This document shows positions 8,728 through 17,376 of a DNA stretch of 64,000 nt, piece after piece. How positions within the stretch are numbered: the first letter of the stretch is position 1; each line of letters opens with the position of its first letter. The notes under the pieces are model-generated. The model did no database searches, was not told the DNA's origin, and saw only the letters and a program-made list of their open reading frames with translations. The stretch spans positions 248,001 through 312,000 of the forward strand of contig NZ_JBFEFL010000001.1 of NCBI RefSeq assembly GCF_040717445.1, read 5' to 3'. The translations under genes were made by a program, and so were the position numbers. Source of the DNA: Qipengyuania sp. JC766. Lineage in GTDB: Bacteria; Pseudomonadota; Alphaproteobacteria; Sphingomonadales; Sphingomonadaceae.

Positions 8728-9603
8728 ATGAATATCGCAAATCCCAGCCGCAAGGCGATGATTTTGCTCGGTCTGTTCGCGGCGACCGCGCCGGTCGGCC
8801 TCGCGGCGCAGGACGCGGGCTATGACGGCGACGTCGTCGCCACCGCGTACGGTTCGCTCCCCGACCGGTCCGAAATGACCGAGGGTCCGGAAATTGAGGG
8901 CATCATCTCGGCACGCAAGGGCAACCGCATCCAGATCACGTCGGAAGACGGGACCCGCACCGTGGTGAACGTCGACGACCAGACGGAAATCAAGGCGAGC
9001 GGCGGCTTCCTCGGCCTCGGGCGCGAGCGGCTGGCGTCCGACCAGCTGCTGAACGGTCTGCCCGTGAGCGTCGAGACGCTGACGGCTGGCGGCGTCTATC
9101 TCGCCGACGAGATCGACCTGAAGCAGAAGGATCTCAAGATGGCCGCGATGATCGCGCAGGGCACCGAGCAGGGCTTTGCCGAGCAGACCGCCGCCACCGA
9201 TGCGCTGCGCACCCGCGTGGGCGATATCGACCAGTACAACGTCAAGGGTACGACCAATGTCTATTTCGACACCGGCGAGTACGACCTGACGCAGCAATCG
9301 CGGGCGGAACTCTGCTCCGCTGCCGCGCAGGCCAATTCGATGGAGAACGCGCTCCTTCTGGTCGTCGGCTATACCGACACGACCGGCACCTACGAAATCA
9401 ACCAGGAGCTGAGCGAGAAGCGCGCCGAACGCGTCGTCAACTACCTGCAGCAGCAGTGCGGCTGGAAGCCCTACCGCATGCTGACGCCAACCGGGATGGC
9501 CACTGCCGATCCGGCTGCGGACAATTTCACCGAAGAAGGCCGCGCGCAGAACCGCCGCGTGGCGGTGAACATCCTCGTCAGCAAGAGCGTCGACGGCCTG
9601 TAA
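8728..9603 (+). CDS. OmpA family outer-membrane protein with N-terminal DUF5666-like region
   Basis: A 291-residue exported protein with a signal peptide ending near residue 28 (LFAATAPVGLAAQ). A beta-rich region (GIISARKGNRIQITSEDGTRTVVNVDDQTEIKA) resembles DUF5666 or OB-like strands. The C-terminal OmpA peptidoglycan-binding domain (TTNVYFDTGEYDL...VVGYTDTTG...NQELSEKRAERVVNYL...GRAQNRRVAVNI) is intact. There is no membrane beta-barrel; it probably binds the cell wall from the periplasm. A GAAGGAG ribosome site precedes the ATG and a strong terminator follows. It is oriented against the ybeY/phoH genes on either side. Confidence 0.85.
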   Translation: MNIANPSRKAMILLGLFAATAPVGLAAQDAGYDGDVVATAYGSLPDRSEMTEGPEIEGIISARKGNRIQITSEDGTRTVVNVDDQTEIKASGGFLGLGRERLASDQLLNGLPVSVETLTAGGVYLADEIDLKQKDLKMAAMIAQGTEQGFAEQTAATDALRTRVGDIDQYNVKGTTNVYFDTGEYDLTQQSRAELCSAAAQANSMENALLLVVGYTDTTGTYEINQELSEKRAERVVNYLQQQCGWKPYRMLTPTGMATADPAADNFTEEGRAQNRRVAVNILVSKSVDGL

Positions 9604-9631
9604 GGTCTCGCGCTTCGGAAAAAAACGGAAA

Positions 9632-9656
9632 GGGCGGACGTCGGTCCGCCCTTTTT
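9632..9656 (+). terminator. Intrinsic terminator after the OmpA gene
   Basis: A perfect 8-bp stem GGGCGGAC (9632-9639) / GTCCGCCC (9644-9651) with loop GTCG is followed by TTTTT. The preceding A-run (9620-9626) may let it also act on the convergent phoH transcript. Confidence 0.88.
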
Positions 9657-9700
9657 CGTATCAGTCTGCGGGAAGTCGGGCAGCATCGCGCCGGAGTTTT

Positions 9701-10732
9701 TCAGGCGTTCGGCCCTTCATACGCTTCGACGATCCGGCCCACGATCGGATGGCGGACCACGTCCGCCGCGGTGAAGCGCGTCACGCCGATACCCTCGACA
9801 TTTTCGAGCCGCCCGACCGCATCGGCCAGTCCGCTCATGCGGTCGCCGCCGGGCAGGTCGACTTGCCGCGGATCGCCGCACACCACCATCCGGCTGTTCT
9901 GGCCGAAGCGGGTGAGGAACATCTTCATCTGCTCCTTCGTGGTGTTCTGCGCCTCGTCCAGGATCACGAAGGCGTCCGCCAGTGTCCGGCCGCGCATGAA
10001 CGCGATCGGGGCGACCTCGATTTCCCCGCTGGCGATGCGCCTTTCGACCTGTTCGGGCGGCATGCAATCGTACAGCGCGTCGTAAAGCGGGCGAAGGTAG
10101 GGATCGACCTTCTCCTTCATGTCGCCGGGCAGGAAGCCGAGCTTTTCGCCCGCTTCGACCGCGGGGCGCGAGAGGATCAGGCGCTGCACGCTGCCGCTGA
10201 TCAGCTGGCTGACCGCCTGCGCCACGGCGACGTAGGTCTTGCCGGTTCCCGCGGGACCGAGCGCGAAGATCAGGTCCTCCCGCGTCAGCTGGCGCATGTA
10301 GGACGCCTGCATCGGGGTACGCGGGACGATGGTCTTGCGCCGCGTGCGGATCATGATCGGCGGCGCGTCCGGCTCGTCGCTGACGATGCCTTCCAGCCTC
10401 GGCTGGTCGGCCATGGCGATCAGCGCCTCGATCGCGCCGGCGTCGAGATCCTGTCCGATGGCGAGCTTGTCGTACATGGTGCGGAGCACGTCGCGGGCGC
10501 GCGCTACCGAGTCTTCAGGGCCCTCGACCGAGATCGTGTCGCCCCGTGCGGAAATGAAAACGCCGATCCGGTTCTCCAGCTGGACCAGGTTGGCATCGAA
10601 TTCGCCGAACAGCGGCACGAGCAGCGACTGGTTGTCGAACTTCAGCTCGACCCTGGCGCGCCGCATCTCCCGCGTGACGGCGGGGGGAGGGCTGATCGCC
10701 GCTTTCGCGGCGCGAGCGGGTTTTCGTCCCAT
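9701..10732 (-). CDS. phoH: PhoH family ATPase
   Basis: A 343-residue PhoH-like P-loop protein. The N-terminal KH-like region (about 20-110) precedes the PhoH ATPase domain with Walker A GPAGTGKTYVA and Walker B AFVILDEAQNTT, and ends with the sensor-like FTAADVVRHPIVGRIVEAYE. Proposed roles are RNA-linked ATPase/helicase functions together with YbeY. The ATG at 10732 has an AAAGGAG site 6 nt upstream; longer starts lack one. It is expected to belong with miaB, ybeY and corC, but is separated from both sides by plus-strand insertions. Confidence 0.93.
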   Translation of the reverse strand: MGRKPARAAKAAISPPPAVTREMRRARVELKFDNQSLLVPLFGEFDANLVQLENRIGVFISARGDTISVEGPEDSVARARDVLRTMYDKLAIGQDLDAGAIEALIAMADQPRLEGIVSDEPDAPPIMIRTRRKTIVPRTPMQASYMRQLTREDLIFALGPAGTGKTYVAVAQAVSQLISGSVQRLILSRPAVEAGEKLGFLPGDMKEKVDPYLRPLYDALYDCMPPEQVERRIASGEIEVAPIAFMRGRTLADAFVILDEAQNTTKEQMKMFLTRFGQNSRMVVCGDPRQVDLPGGDRMSGLADAVGRLENVEGIGVTRFTAADVVRHPIVGRIVEAYEGPNA

Positions 10733-11009
10733 GCGGCTCCTTTGCTGGTACTTCCGGAAAATAGGGTCCCGCCACCGCAAGGCAAGCGCCAGACCTTGTG
10801 ATGTCTGGGGAAAGTCACCGAATCCAAATGCTACGGGCATCGCATTCCGGCATATTCCGAGCCGGGCTCTGTAAAAGGGGACCGGCCAACCCATCTTTGC
10901 CGATCTTTCGGAAGAATGCCGTTGCGACTGGCTGTTGTTTGGTCGAGTGCATTGCGACCTAGGTCGGAAAAGCCTTCTCTTCGTTCACCGCATGTTGTTG
11001 GGTCGTCGT

Positions 11010-11903
11010 ATGTCGAATTATTTCTTTCAAACGCTGAGCGCGCTGACGCTGATCTTCGTCCCTTCACTGGCGCTTGCCCAAGGCGAGGATGCTGCTCCAG
11101 GCACGGAAATTATCGTGACCGGCAGGATTGATCCGGGCGAGGTGGAAGCTCTTGGAAAGGCAGTCGTAAGACCGTCCCGTGCCGGAAAGCCGATAGCTCG
11201 GTTCGATGCTCCTGTTTGCGTTAAGGTTTCCGGGATTCCGGATGACATGGCGACACTAGTGGAAGACCGAATCCAGGAGAACATTCGGTCGCTTGTCGGT
11301 GTCGATGTAGCGGATGAGGGCTGCAGCCCGAACGCGTTTGTCGGCGTCTTGAACGGCGTAAACAGCACAGTCGATCAATTACGGAAAGACGAGAAATGGC
11401 TGTTTGAGGGGCTCCTGGACTATCAGATCGACCGTATCTACGACGGTTCCGATGCCGTAAGGGCGTGGCATGTGTTCGATGTCCGTAATCTCGACGGGTC
11501 TGCAATTCCGGGGTCGCGGCCAGGCGGGTCTGTCAACGATCTTGTCAATCGGGTCGAGAAGGCGTCACGTCGTAGCCAGCTACGTGTAAATTTGGTTGGC
11601 GCAGTTGTCCTTGTCGAAACAGGCTCGCTACGGGAGAAAACGTTTCGGCAACTCGCAGACTATGCGACGATGCGAATTCTCGCTTCGACTTCAGACGAGG
11701 TTTCTGATAATCCGGGCAACGTCCCAACGATCCTCGAACTCTTCGGAAACAGCGACGCGCCCAATGGGCTTTCCGAGTTCGACAGATCCTACTTGGCAGC
11801 CCTCTATGAATTGCCGGCTAATAGTCTTGATGGGCAGATTATCAATTCTGCTGTCCGACGTTATCGGTATTCCGAAGAAGTAGCGGATTCTGACGAGAAC
11901 TGA
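11010..11903 (+). CDS. Secreted protein of unknown function, AT-richer than its surroundings
   Basis: A 297-residue protein with a signal peptide (MSNYFFQTLSALTLIFVPSLALAQ) followed by TEIIVTGRI, a short motif also seen after the signal in many sphingomonad TonB receptors and orphan secreted proteins. Two cysteines (PVCVKVSG and DEGCSPNAF) may form a disulfide. I do not recognise a domain. Codon third positions are clearly less GC-rich than in the neighbouring phoH and miaB genes, consistent with later acquisition. The start could instead be the ATG at 10992. No strong ribosome site is visible at either. Confidence 0.7.
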   Translation: MSNYFFQTLSALTLIFVPSLALAQGEDAAPGTEIIVTGRIDPGEVEALGKAVVRPSRAGKPIARFDAPVCVKVSGIPDDMATLVEDRIQENIRSLVGVDVADEGCSPNAFVGVLNGVNSTVDQLRKDEKWLFEGLLDYQIDRIYDGSDAVRAWHVFDVRNLDGSAIPGSRPGGSVNDLVNRVEKASRRSQLRVNLVGAVVLVETGSLREKTFRQLADYATMRILASTSDEVSDNPGNVPTILELFGNSDAPNGLSEFDRSYLAALYELPANSLDGQIINSAVRRYRYSEEVADSDEN

Positions 11904-11941
11904 GACAAAGCTGAATTACTCAATTCAGGATGTTCTGTCTC
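11902..11941. terminator. Nested inverted repeat directly after the secreted-protein stop
   Basis: The inner stem CTGAATT (11911-11917) / AATTCAG (11922-11928) sits inside an outer stem GAGACA (11902-11907) / TGTCTC (11936-11941). It begins on the stop codon. A U-tract is lacking, so it is a possible weak terminator or 3'-end stabiliser rather than a classical one. Confidence 0.4.
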
Positions 11942-12144
11942 GTTCGCTCATGCCCGGCCACTTCATTCATGAACTGAGTTGAAAAATTCCAGATTGGATC
12001 ATCGGCTCCTGAGGCTCATAGATCTGGTCAAATTGTCGTCGCGGCTGTCGGCGCGATGAATTGCGGACGCCAAGTCTGTTCAGACTAGTGGTACTAAAGA
12101 TGAACTGACGGCCGATGGGGGCTCGTCATCGGAGTGAGTACACA

Positions 12145-12858
12145 ATGCGCAAAATCCTATTGGCGGCGGTGGCCGCAAGCATGTTCGTCCCCACGGTCGC
12201 CCAAGCGCAGCGGGGACCCGACAACCGGACGGAGGCCCGCGAAGGCCGGCAGGACCGGCAGGACGCGCGCCGCGATCGCCGTGGCGACCGGACCGAGGCG
12301 CGAACGGACCGCCGGCAGGACCGGCGCGAAGATCGCGTCGAGGCACGGCAGGACCGGCGGGAAGACAGGCGTGAGGATCGCCGCGATGCGCGGCAGGATC
12401 GCAGCGCGAACAGCTGGGCGGACATCGCGCGGCAGACCCGCGATGCGCGCGAACGGGCCGAACGGCAGCGCGACCGCCGCGAATACCGGCAGGAAGCCCG
12501 CCGCGACGCCGCGCAGGACCGGCGCGATTCGTATCGCGAAGCGCGTCGGGACGATCGGCAGACGCGGCGCGCGCACTATCGCGATTGGCGCGAGTACCGG
12601 CGGCACAATCCGCGCGCCTTTCGCCTAGGTGCGTATGTCGGCCCGCGCGGCTTCCGCTATCGCCCGCTGTGGGTCGGATACCGCTTCCCGGCGAGCGCCT
12701 ATTACGGGTCGCGTTACTGGCTGAGCGCCGACGATTACTACCTGCCGCAGCCGCGCTACGGCTATCAGCGCTGGATCCGCTATGGCGACGATGCGCTGCT
12801 GGTGGACATTCGCAGCGGCAACGTCATCGCCGTCCACCGGGACTTCTTCTGGCGCTGA
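12145..12858 (+). CDS. RcnB-like exported protein with Arg/Asp-rich repeat region
   Basis: A 237-residue protein. A signal peptide (MRKILLAAVAASMFVPTVAQA) is followed by about 125 residues of charged, near-repetitive RQDRREDRRDA-type units, then a C-terminal aromatic-rich domain (GFRYRPLWVGYRFPASAYYGS...GNVIAVHRDFFW). That C-terminal pattern matches the RcnB periplasmic family, named for E. coli Ni/Co homeostasis but broadly uncharacterised in sphingomonads. The repeat is rich in GATCGC and GACCGGC units, which make the DNA internally repetitive. The start is the ATG at 12145, giving a proper signal peptide. Confidence 0.78.
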   Translation: MRKILLAAVAASMFVPTVAQAQRGPDNRTEAREGRQDRQDARRDRRGDRTEARTDRRQDRREDRVEARQDRREDRREDRRDARQDRSANSWADIARQTRDARERAERQRDRREYRQEARRDAAQDRRDSYREARRDDRQTRRAHYRDWREYRRHNPRAFRLGAYVGPRGFRYRPLWVGYRFPASAYYGSRYWLSADDYYLPQPRYGYQRWIRYGDDALLVDIRSGNVIAVHRDFFWR

Positions 12859-12906
12859 CCTGGTCAGGTCCTGATCTCGATCGACGCCTGGTTTCCTTCC
12901 GGGAGA

Positions 12907-14253
12907 TCAGGCGTCGACTGTTTCACGTACCATGCCGCGCAGCGAATTGGGCCCGGCCTGGACGAGCTCGACTCCGACCAGATCGCCGAGCCGCGTGTCA
13001 TCGCCCGGCGCGCCATCGAACCACACGCTCTGCAACCAAGGCGATTTGCCGAGCCATTGGCCTTCGTGCTTGCCCTTGCGCTCGACCAGCACTTCGCAAG
13101 TGCGGCCCACGCTCCGCTCGTTGAAGGCCAGCTGGTCGCGATTGAGCGCGGCCTGCAGGCGTTGCAGCCGATCGTCCATCACATCGCGCGCGACCTGGCC
13201 TTCCATCGTCGCGGCCGGCGTGCCGGGCCGGGGGGAATACTTGAAACTGAAGGCCTGGGCGTAACCGACCGCGTCCACGATCCGCAGGGTTTCCTCGAAT
13301 TCCGCCTCGGTCTCGCCGGGGAAGCCGACAATGAAATCGCCCGACAGCGCGAGATCGGGACGCGCGGCGCGGAACCGCTCCAGCAGGCGCAGATAGCTTT
13401 CGGCTGTGTGGCTGCGGTTCATGGCCTTGAGCACACGGTCGCTGCCGCTCTGAACCGGCAGGTGCAGATAGGGCATGAGCTTGTCGATCTCGCCATGCGC
13501 GGCGATCAGGGCATCGTCCATGTCGGCCGGGTGGCTGGTTGTATAGCGGATCCGGGCGAGGCCATCGATCCGCGCCAGGTGACGGACCAGTCCGGCCAGC
13601 CCGATCGCATGGCCCTTGTCGTCCTCCCCGCTCCACGCGCTGACGTTCTGCCCCAGCAGCGTGATCTCGCGCGCACCGGCCTCGACCAGCTTGCGCGCCT
13701 CTTCCGCGAGGTCGGCGAACGGGCGGGAGATTTCGGCGCCGCGCGTGTAGGGCACGACGCAATAGGTGCAGAACTTGTCGCACCCTTCCTGGATGGTCAG
13801 GAAGGCGGCCGGCGCGCTCTTGCGGCGGCGGGGCAGGACATCGAACTTCGTGTTGGGCGGCATGTCGGTGTCGGTCGCACGCTCGCCCATGACGGCGCGG
13901 TCGATCATGGCGGGCAGCCGGTGATAGGCCTGCGGGCCCACGACCATGCTGACCGCGGGGGCGCGGGCCACGATCTCCTCGCCCTCGGCCTGTGCGACGC
14001 AGCCCGCGACAGCGATCATCGGCTTGGTCCCATCCGCCTTCGCCAGCCGGCCGATATCGGAATACACCTTTTCAGCCGCCTTCTCGCGGATGTGGCAGGT
14101 GTTGAGCACCACCAGGTCCGCTTCCTCGCCGTCCGGCGCAGGCGCGATCCCGCGTTCGGCCAGCAGTTCGGCCATCCGCTCCCCGTCATAGACGTTCATC
14201 TGGCAGCCGAAGCTCTTGACCCGGTAGGTCTTCGGGGGTGTCGTCGCTTTCAT
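12907..14253 (-). CDS. miaB: tRNA-2-methylthio-N6-dimethylallyladenosine synthase MiaB
   Basis: A 448-residue radical-SAM methylthiotransferase that converts i6A37 to ms2i6A37 in tRNAs. The N-terminal UPF0004 domain carries the three auxiliary-cluster cysteines (SFGCQMN, NTCHIR, AGCVAQ). The radical SAM core has CDKFCTYC, and a C-terminal TRAM domain follows ([23 protein letters not shown]). Length is standard. It is encoded just after plsC on the same strand, 34 bp away. Confidence 0.97.
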   Translation of the reverse strand: MKATTPPKTYRVKSFGCQMNVYDGERMAELLAERGIAPAPDGEEADLVVLNTCHIREKAAEKVYSDIGRLAKADGTKPMIAVAGCVAQAEGEEIVARAPAVSMVVGPQAYHRLPAMIDRAVMGERATDTDMPPNTKFDVLPRRRKSAPAAFLTIQEGCDKFCTYCVVPYTRGAEISRPFADLAEEARKLVEAGAREITLLGQNVSAWSGEDDKGHAIGLAGLVRHLARIDGLARIRYTTSHPADMDDALIAAHGEIDKLMPYLHLPVQSGSDRVLKAMNRSHTAESYLRLLERFRAARPDLALSGDFIVGFPGETEAEFEETLRIVDAVGYAQAFSFKYSPRPGTPAATMEGQVARDVMDDRLQRLQAALNRDQLAFNERSVGRTCEVLVERKGKHEGQWLGKSPWLQSVWFDGAPGDDTRLGDLVGVELVQAGPNSLRGMVRETVDA

Positions 14254-14287
14254 GGAAGGGCGCGCCTAGGCCAGATCGGCCCGGATT

Positions 14288-15160
14288 TCAATCGGCTGCG
14301 CTGTAGCGGACCGGCGCATCGTCGTGCGAGAAGGCCGACGGTTCGTGGCCGAGCAATTCGACGAGCCGGGCCTCGATGCGGCGCCGCGCTTCGGTGCTGA
14401 TCGCCTTGCGGCCGCGGAATTCCTCCGGGCTGAAGGGTTCGAGGAAATACAGGTCGAGCCGGAAGGTCCCGGGCCGGGCCATCACCCGCTTGAAATTGTT
14501 GAGCCCGCCTTCGGAGCCGATCCAGCCGATCCATTCCGAGATCGCGCCGTAATCGAGCACCACCGGCTGCACCAGGACGCCGGGCGGCGGGGGTTCGAGC
14601 ACGCTCAGCATGGATGTCTTGAAGGGCAGCAGCGTGTGCCCGTCGGTCGTCGTGCCTTCGGGAAAGACGGTCACGGACCAGTTGTCCATCAGCGCCTCAC
14701 GAAGGCGGTTGATCTGGTCGGCAACGCTCAGGCGCGCCTCGCGCTGGACGAAGACGGTCCGGTTCAGGCCGCACAGCCAGCCGACGAGCGGCGCTTTCTC
14801 CAGCTCCGCCTTGGCGACGAAGGCAGTGCCGCTGGCACCGGCGAGCGAGAGGATATCGACCCAGCTGACATGGTTGGCGACGAAGAAGACGTCGCGACGT
14901 AGCGGCGTGCCGTGGCGCGTGACGCGCGCGCCGACGATCCAGGTGGCGATGGCGAGGAAGATGCGCGGGAAGGGCGATCCGTAGGCGAAGATGCGGTACA
15001 GGTAGTGCAGCGGTACGAAGATCAGCAGCGCGATCGCCAGCGCCGCCACGCGCACCCATAGCCTGATCCATCCGCCAAGCCCGAGTGGGGTGGTTTCGCC
15101 CCGCGCTGCTGCGACGCGCACATCCCAGGCGTCAGTCTTCCCGGTCGAGGCGGACGCCAT
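14288..15160 (-). CDS. plsC: 1-acyl-sn-glycerol-3-phosphate acyltransferase (PlsC family)
   Basis: A 290-residue membrane-anchored acyltransferase of phospholipid synthesis. A transmembrane segment (VRVAALAIALLIFVPLHYLY) precedes the catalytic NHVSWVD motif (H-x4-D) and the substrate motif VFPEGTTTDG. Length and order match PlsC/LPLAT proteins. Its start overlaps the 3' end of fur by 29 bp, so it is almost certainly co-transcribed with fur. The longer N-terminus is polar; a shorter start is possible. Confidence 0.9.
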   Translation of the reverse strand: MASASTGKTDAWDVRVAAARGETTPLGLGGWIRLWVRVAALAIALLIFVPLHYLYRIFAYGSPFPRIFLAIATWIVGARVTRHGTPLRRDVFFVANHVSWVDILSLAGASGTAFVAKAELEKAPLVGWLCGLNRTVFVQREARLSVADQINRLREALMDNWSVTVFPEGTTTDGHTLLPFKTSMLSVLEPPPPGVLVQPVVLDYGAISEWIGWIGSEGGLNNFKRVMARPGTFRLDLYFLEPFSPEEFRGRKAISTEARRRIEARLVELLGHEPSAFSHDDAPVRYSAAD

Positions 15161-15554
15161 AGAGTTCCATGCGGTGATCGACGAGCCGGTAGCCGAGCTT
15201 TTCGGCGATGGTCTTCTGCAGGGCTTCCAGTTCCGGATCGACGAATTCCACGACCTTGCCCGATTCCACGTCGATCAGGTGGTCGTGATGCGCTTCGGGC
15301 GCCGCTTCGTAGCGGGCGCGCCCGTCGCCGAAATCGTGCCGGTCGAGGATGCCGGCTTCCTCGAACAGGCGGACCGTGCGGTAGACGGTCGCGATCGAGA
15401 TGTCCGGGTTGATCTTGGACGCGCGTTCGTGGAGCAGTTCCACGTCCGGATGGTCGTCGCTTTCGGACAGGACCTTGGCGATCACGCGCCGCTGTTCCGT
15501 GATGCGCAGCCCGCGTTCGGCGCAAAGCTGCTCGAGATCGATCTTCTGGCTCAC
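15132..15554 (-). CDS. fur: Ferric uptake / Fur family regulator
   Basis: A 140-residue Fur family repressor. The winged helix contains RITEQRRVIAKVLSESDDHPDVELLHERA and ISIATVYRTVRLFEEAGI; the dimer/metal region contains EAHHDHLIDVESGKVVEFVDPELE with the regulatory His/Glu ligands. The C-terminal CxxC zinc motif is absent, as in many alphaproteobacterial Fur/Irr-like proteins. The start is likely GTG 15554, which has AGGGGA 6 nt upstream; the TTG at 15560 would be too close to that site. Alphaproteobacterial Fur can be Mn- rather than Fe-responsive, so the metal is not settled. Confidence 0.9.
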   Translation of the reverse strand: MSQKIDLEQLCAERGLRITEQRRVIAKVLSESDDHPDVELLHERASKINPDISIATVYRTVRLFEEAGILDRHDFGDGRARYEAAPEAHHDHLIDVESGKVVEFVDPELEALQKTIAEKLGYRLVDHRMELYGVRLDRED

Positions 15555-15656
15555 AAACAATCCCCTGACACGAAAACCGCCCCGAAGCCATAGGGCTGCG
15601 GGGCGGAGTTCTCAAGCGGTCGACACGGCCGCGCGGACCGTATCACCGGCCGGTGT

Positions 15657-16097
15657 TCACTCGCCGGCCTTGCGGCGTCCGCGCTTCTGGCCGGGCTTGC
15701 GGCCGAGGCCGATTTCCTTGGCCAGCGTGCGGCGCTTTTCGGCGTAGTTCGGGGCGACCATCGGGTAATCGCTCGGCAGGTCCCAGCGCGCGCGATATTC
15801 TTCGGGGGTCATGTCGTAATTGGTGCGAAGATAGCGCTTGAGCATTTTCAGCTTCTTGCCGTCTTCCAGGCACACGATGTAGTCGGGCTTCACGGAAGCG
15901 CGAACGGACACGGCAGGCTCGGGACGCTCTTCCTCGGGCTCGGACTGCTGGCCGAGGCCAGCGAGCGCGCCATGCACCGACTGGATAAGCTGCGGAACGT
16001 CCTCGACGGCGACCGTATTGTTGCGGACGTAGGATTCGACGATGTCCGACGTGAGGGTGATGAGCATTTCGCTCATGTCGTGTTCGAATTCTTCCAT
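15657..16097 (-). CDS. MucR/Ros family transcriptional regulator
   Basis: A 146-residue Ros/MucR protein. An N-terminal helical region (MLITLTSDIVESYVRNNTVAVEDVPQLI) precedes the DNA-binding Ros domain (VKPDYIVCLEDGKKLKMLKRYLRTNYDMTPEEYRARWDLP). The zinc-finger core is divergent: one Cys (VCLED) is visible where the classical pattern is C-x2-C, which is common in sphingomonad members. MucR proteins act as H-NS-like silencers controlling surface polysaccharide, motility and the cell cycle. The 149-bp upstream gap separates it from rimI and likely carries its own promoter. Confidence 0.92.
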   Translation of the reverse strand: MEEFEHDMSEMLITLTSDIVESYVRNNTVAVEDVPQLIQSVHGALAGLGQQSEPEEERPEPAVSVRASVKPDYIVCLEDGKKLKMLKRYLRTNYDMTPEEYRARWDLPSDYPMVAPNYAEKRRTLAKEIGLGRKPGQKRGRRKAGE

Positions 16098-16246
16098 TAA
16101 TTCCTCGAATTAGATTTTCGGCGGCATCCCAAAGATGGGGGATGTCGGATGCAACCGTTTCCGCCATTCGCACCCTTCGTCCGGGGGAGCAAGCGTCAAT
16201 AGTGGAAAAACCGCAGAAAACCGGGCGACACGTTAACCAAACCTGA

Positions 16247-16702
16247 TCAGTCGATAGTCCTCGCAAATGTAATGGCATCGCGTTTGGGGCCTGATCTTGT
16301 CCGATAATATTCCCTGCGACGTCCGATCGGTTCGAACTGGCAATTTCTATAGAGTGATTGAGCGGGATTGTTGTCCCGCATTTCGAGGAAGAGTTTTGCC
16401 GATCCGCGTTGCCGTGCCTGCTGCAGCGCATCCTCGATCAGCGCGCGTCCCAGGCCCCGCCCGCGCATCGCGGGATCGACCGCGATCAGGAGCAGTTCCT
16501 CTTCGTCCGCGACCGCGCGGACGAGCGAGAACCCGACCGCCTCGCCACGGGCAGGAATGGCTCTGTCGGCATCGACCAGACGGTAATGCGTATTGGTAAA
16601 CGCCAACGAGTCCGAAACCTGCTTGCGGGTCCACGCCTCGTTCCACTCGGGATCGAAGGCCGCTTCCATGATCGCCATGATACGGTCCAGATCGTCGGTC
16701 AC
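16247..16702 (-). CDS. rimI: Ribosomal-protein-alanine N-acetyltransferase RimI-like (GNAT)
   Basis: A 151-residue GNAT acetyltransferase, by context the RimI type that acetylates ribosomal protein S18. The acetyl-CoA loop is seen as VDPAMRGRGLGRALIEDAL, followed by LFLEMRDNNPAQSLYRNCQFEPIGRRREYY, the typical RimI C-terminal signature. The GTG start at 16702 overlaps the tsaB stop (GTGA), so translation is probably coupled; longer in-frame starts would run far into tsaB. The tsaB-rimI pairing is widely conserved. Confidence 0.9.
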   Translation of the reverse strand: MTDDLDRIMAIMEAAFDPEWNEAWTRKQVSDSLAFTNTHYRLVDADRAIPARGEAVGFSLVRAVADEEELLLIAVDPAMRGRGLGRALIEDALQQARQRGSAKLFLEMRDNNPAQSLYRNCQFEPIGRRREYYRTRSGPKRDAITFARTID

Positions 16703-17328
16703 GGCTTCGGGCTGCCCTGTGGCTTCGCATCGGGCGCGCGTCCGTACACGGGCGCGATCGTTCCGGACATGAGCGCTTCGGAAAGGAGGGGGACGCTTCG
16801 CGCATCGGGGAGCATGTCGGTTGCGGTTCGATCGGCGGCGGACATCGCCGCGAGCGCACCAGCCCGGCTGCCCACCACGACCGGGTGCCGCGCGGCGCCG
16901 GCGGCGTCCGCGCGGGGCAGGCTGCGCACATCGTCCTGCGGATGTCCGTACTCGTCGAAATTCTGGACGAACCACTGCGAATGCCCGCCTTCCATGCACA
17001 CGCTGACCGGGCCGCCATGGTCACGCATTCCCTGCGCCGCGACGAGGGCGAGGGTGGGATACCCGGCAATCTCGGTCCGCCAGGCGAGCGCCAGCGCGCG
17101 CGCCGCGGCGATCCCGATGCGCACGCCGGTGAAGCTTCCCGGACCGAGGGAAACGCAGATCCGGCCGGCGCGTCCGCGATCCGGCAGTTCCGCGATCATC
17201 GGCACCAGACGCTCCGCATGGCCGCGCCCTAGGATCTCGTGGCGGTGGCCGATGCACTCCCGGCCGTCATCTTCGAAGAGGGCGACCGAGCAGGCTTCGC
17301 TGGCTGTTTCTATGGCAAGCACGCGCAT
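16699..17328 (-). CDS. tsaB: tRNA threonylcarbamoyladenosine biosynthesis protein TsaB
   Basis: A 209-residue TsaB, the scaffold partner of TsaD in making t6A37 in ANN-decoding tRNAs. The ASKHA fold N-terminus (MRVLAIETASEACSVALFED) and the conserved GHAERLVPMI and SLGPGSFTGVRIGIAAARALA are present. Its 3' end overlaps rimI by 4 bp. Located downstream of the nitroreductase gene at 48 bp. Confidence 0.93.
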   Translation of the reverse strand: MRVLAIETASEACSVALFEDDGRECIGHRHEILGRGHAERLVPMIAELPDRGRAGRICVSLGPGSFTGVRIGIAAARALALAWRTEIAGYPTLALVAAQGMRDHGGPVSVCMEGGHSQWFVQNFDEYGHPQDDVRSLPRADAAGAARHPVVVGSRAGALAAMSAADRTATDMLPDARSVPLLSEALMSGTIAPVYGRAPDAKPQGSPKP

Positions 17329-17376
17329 GGCGCGCGCTTGCCCCAGCCTGCGCGCGGCATCAAGCCGCGGCGTGGA

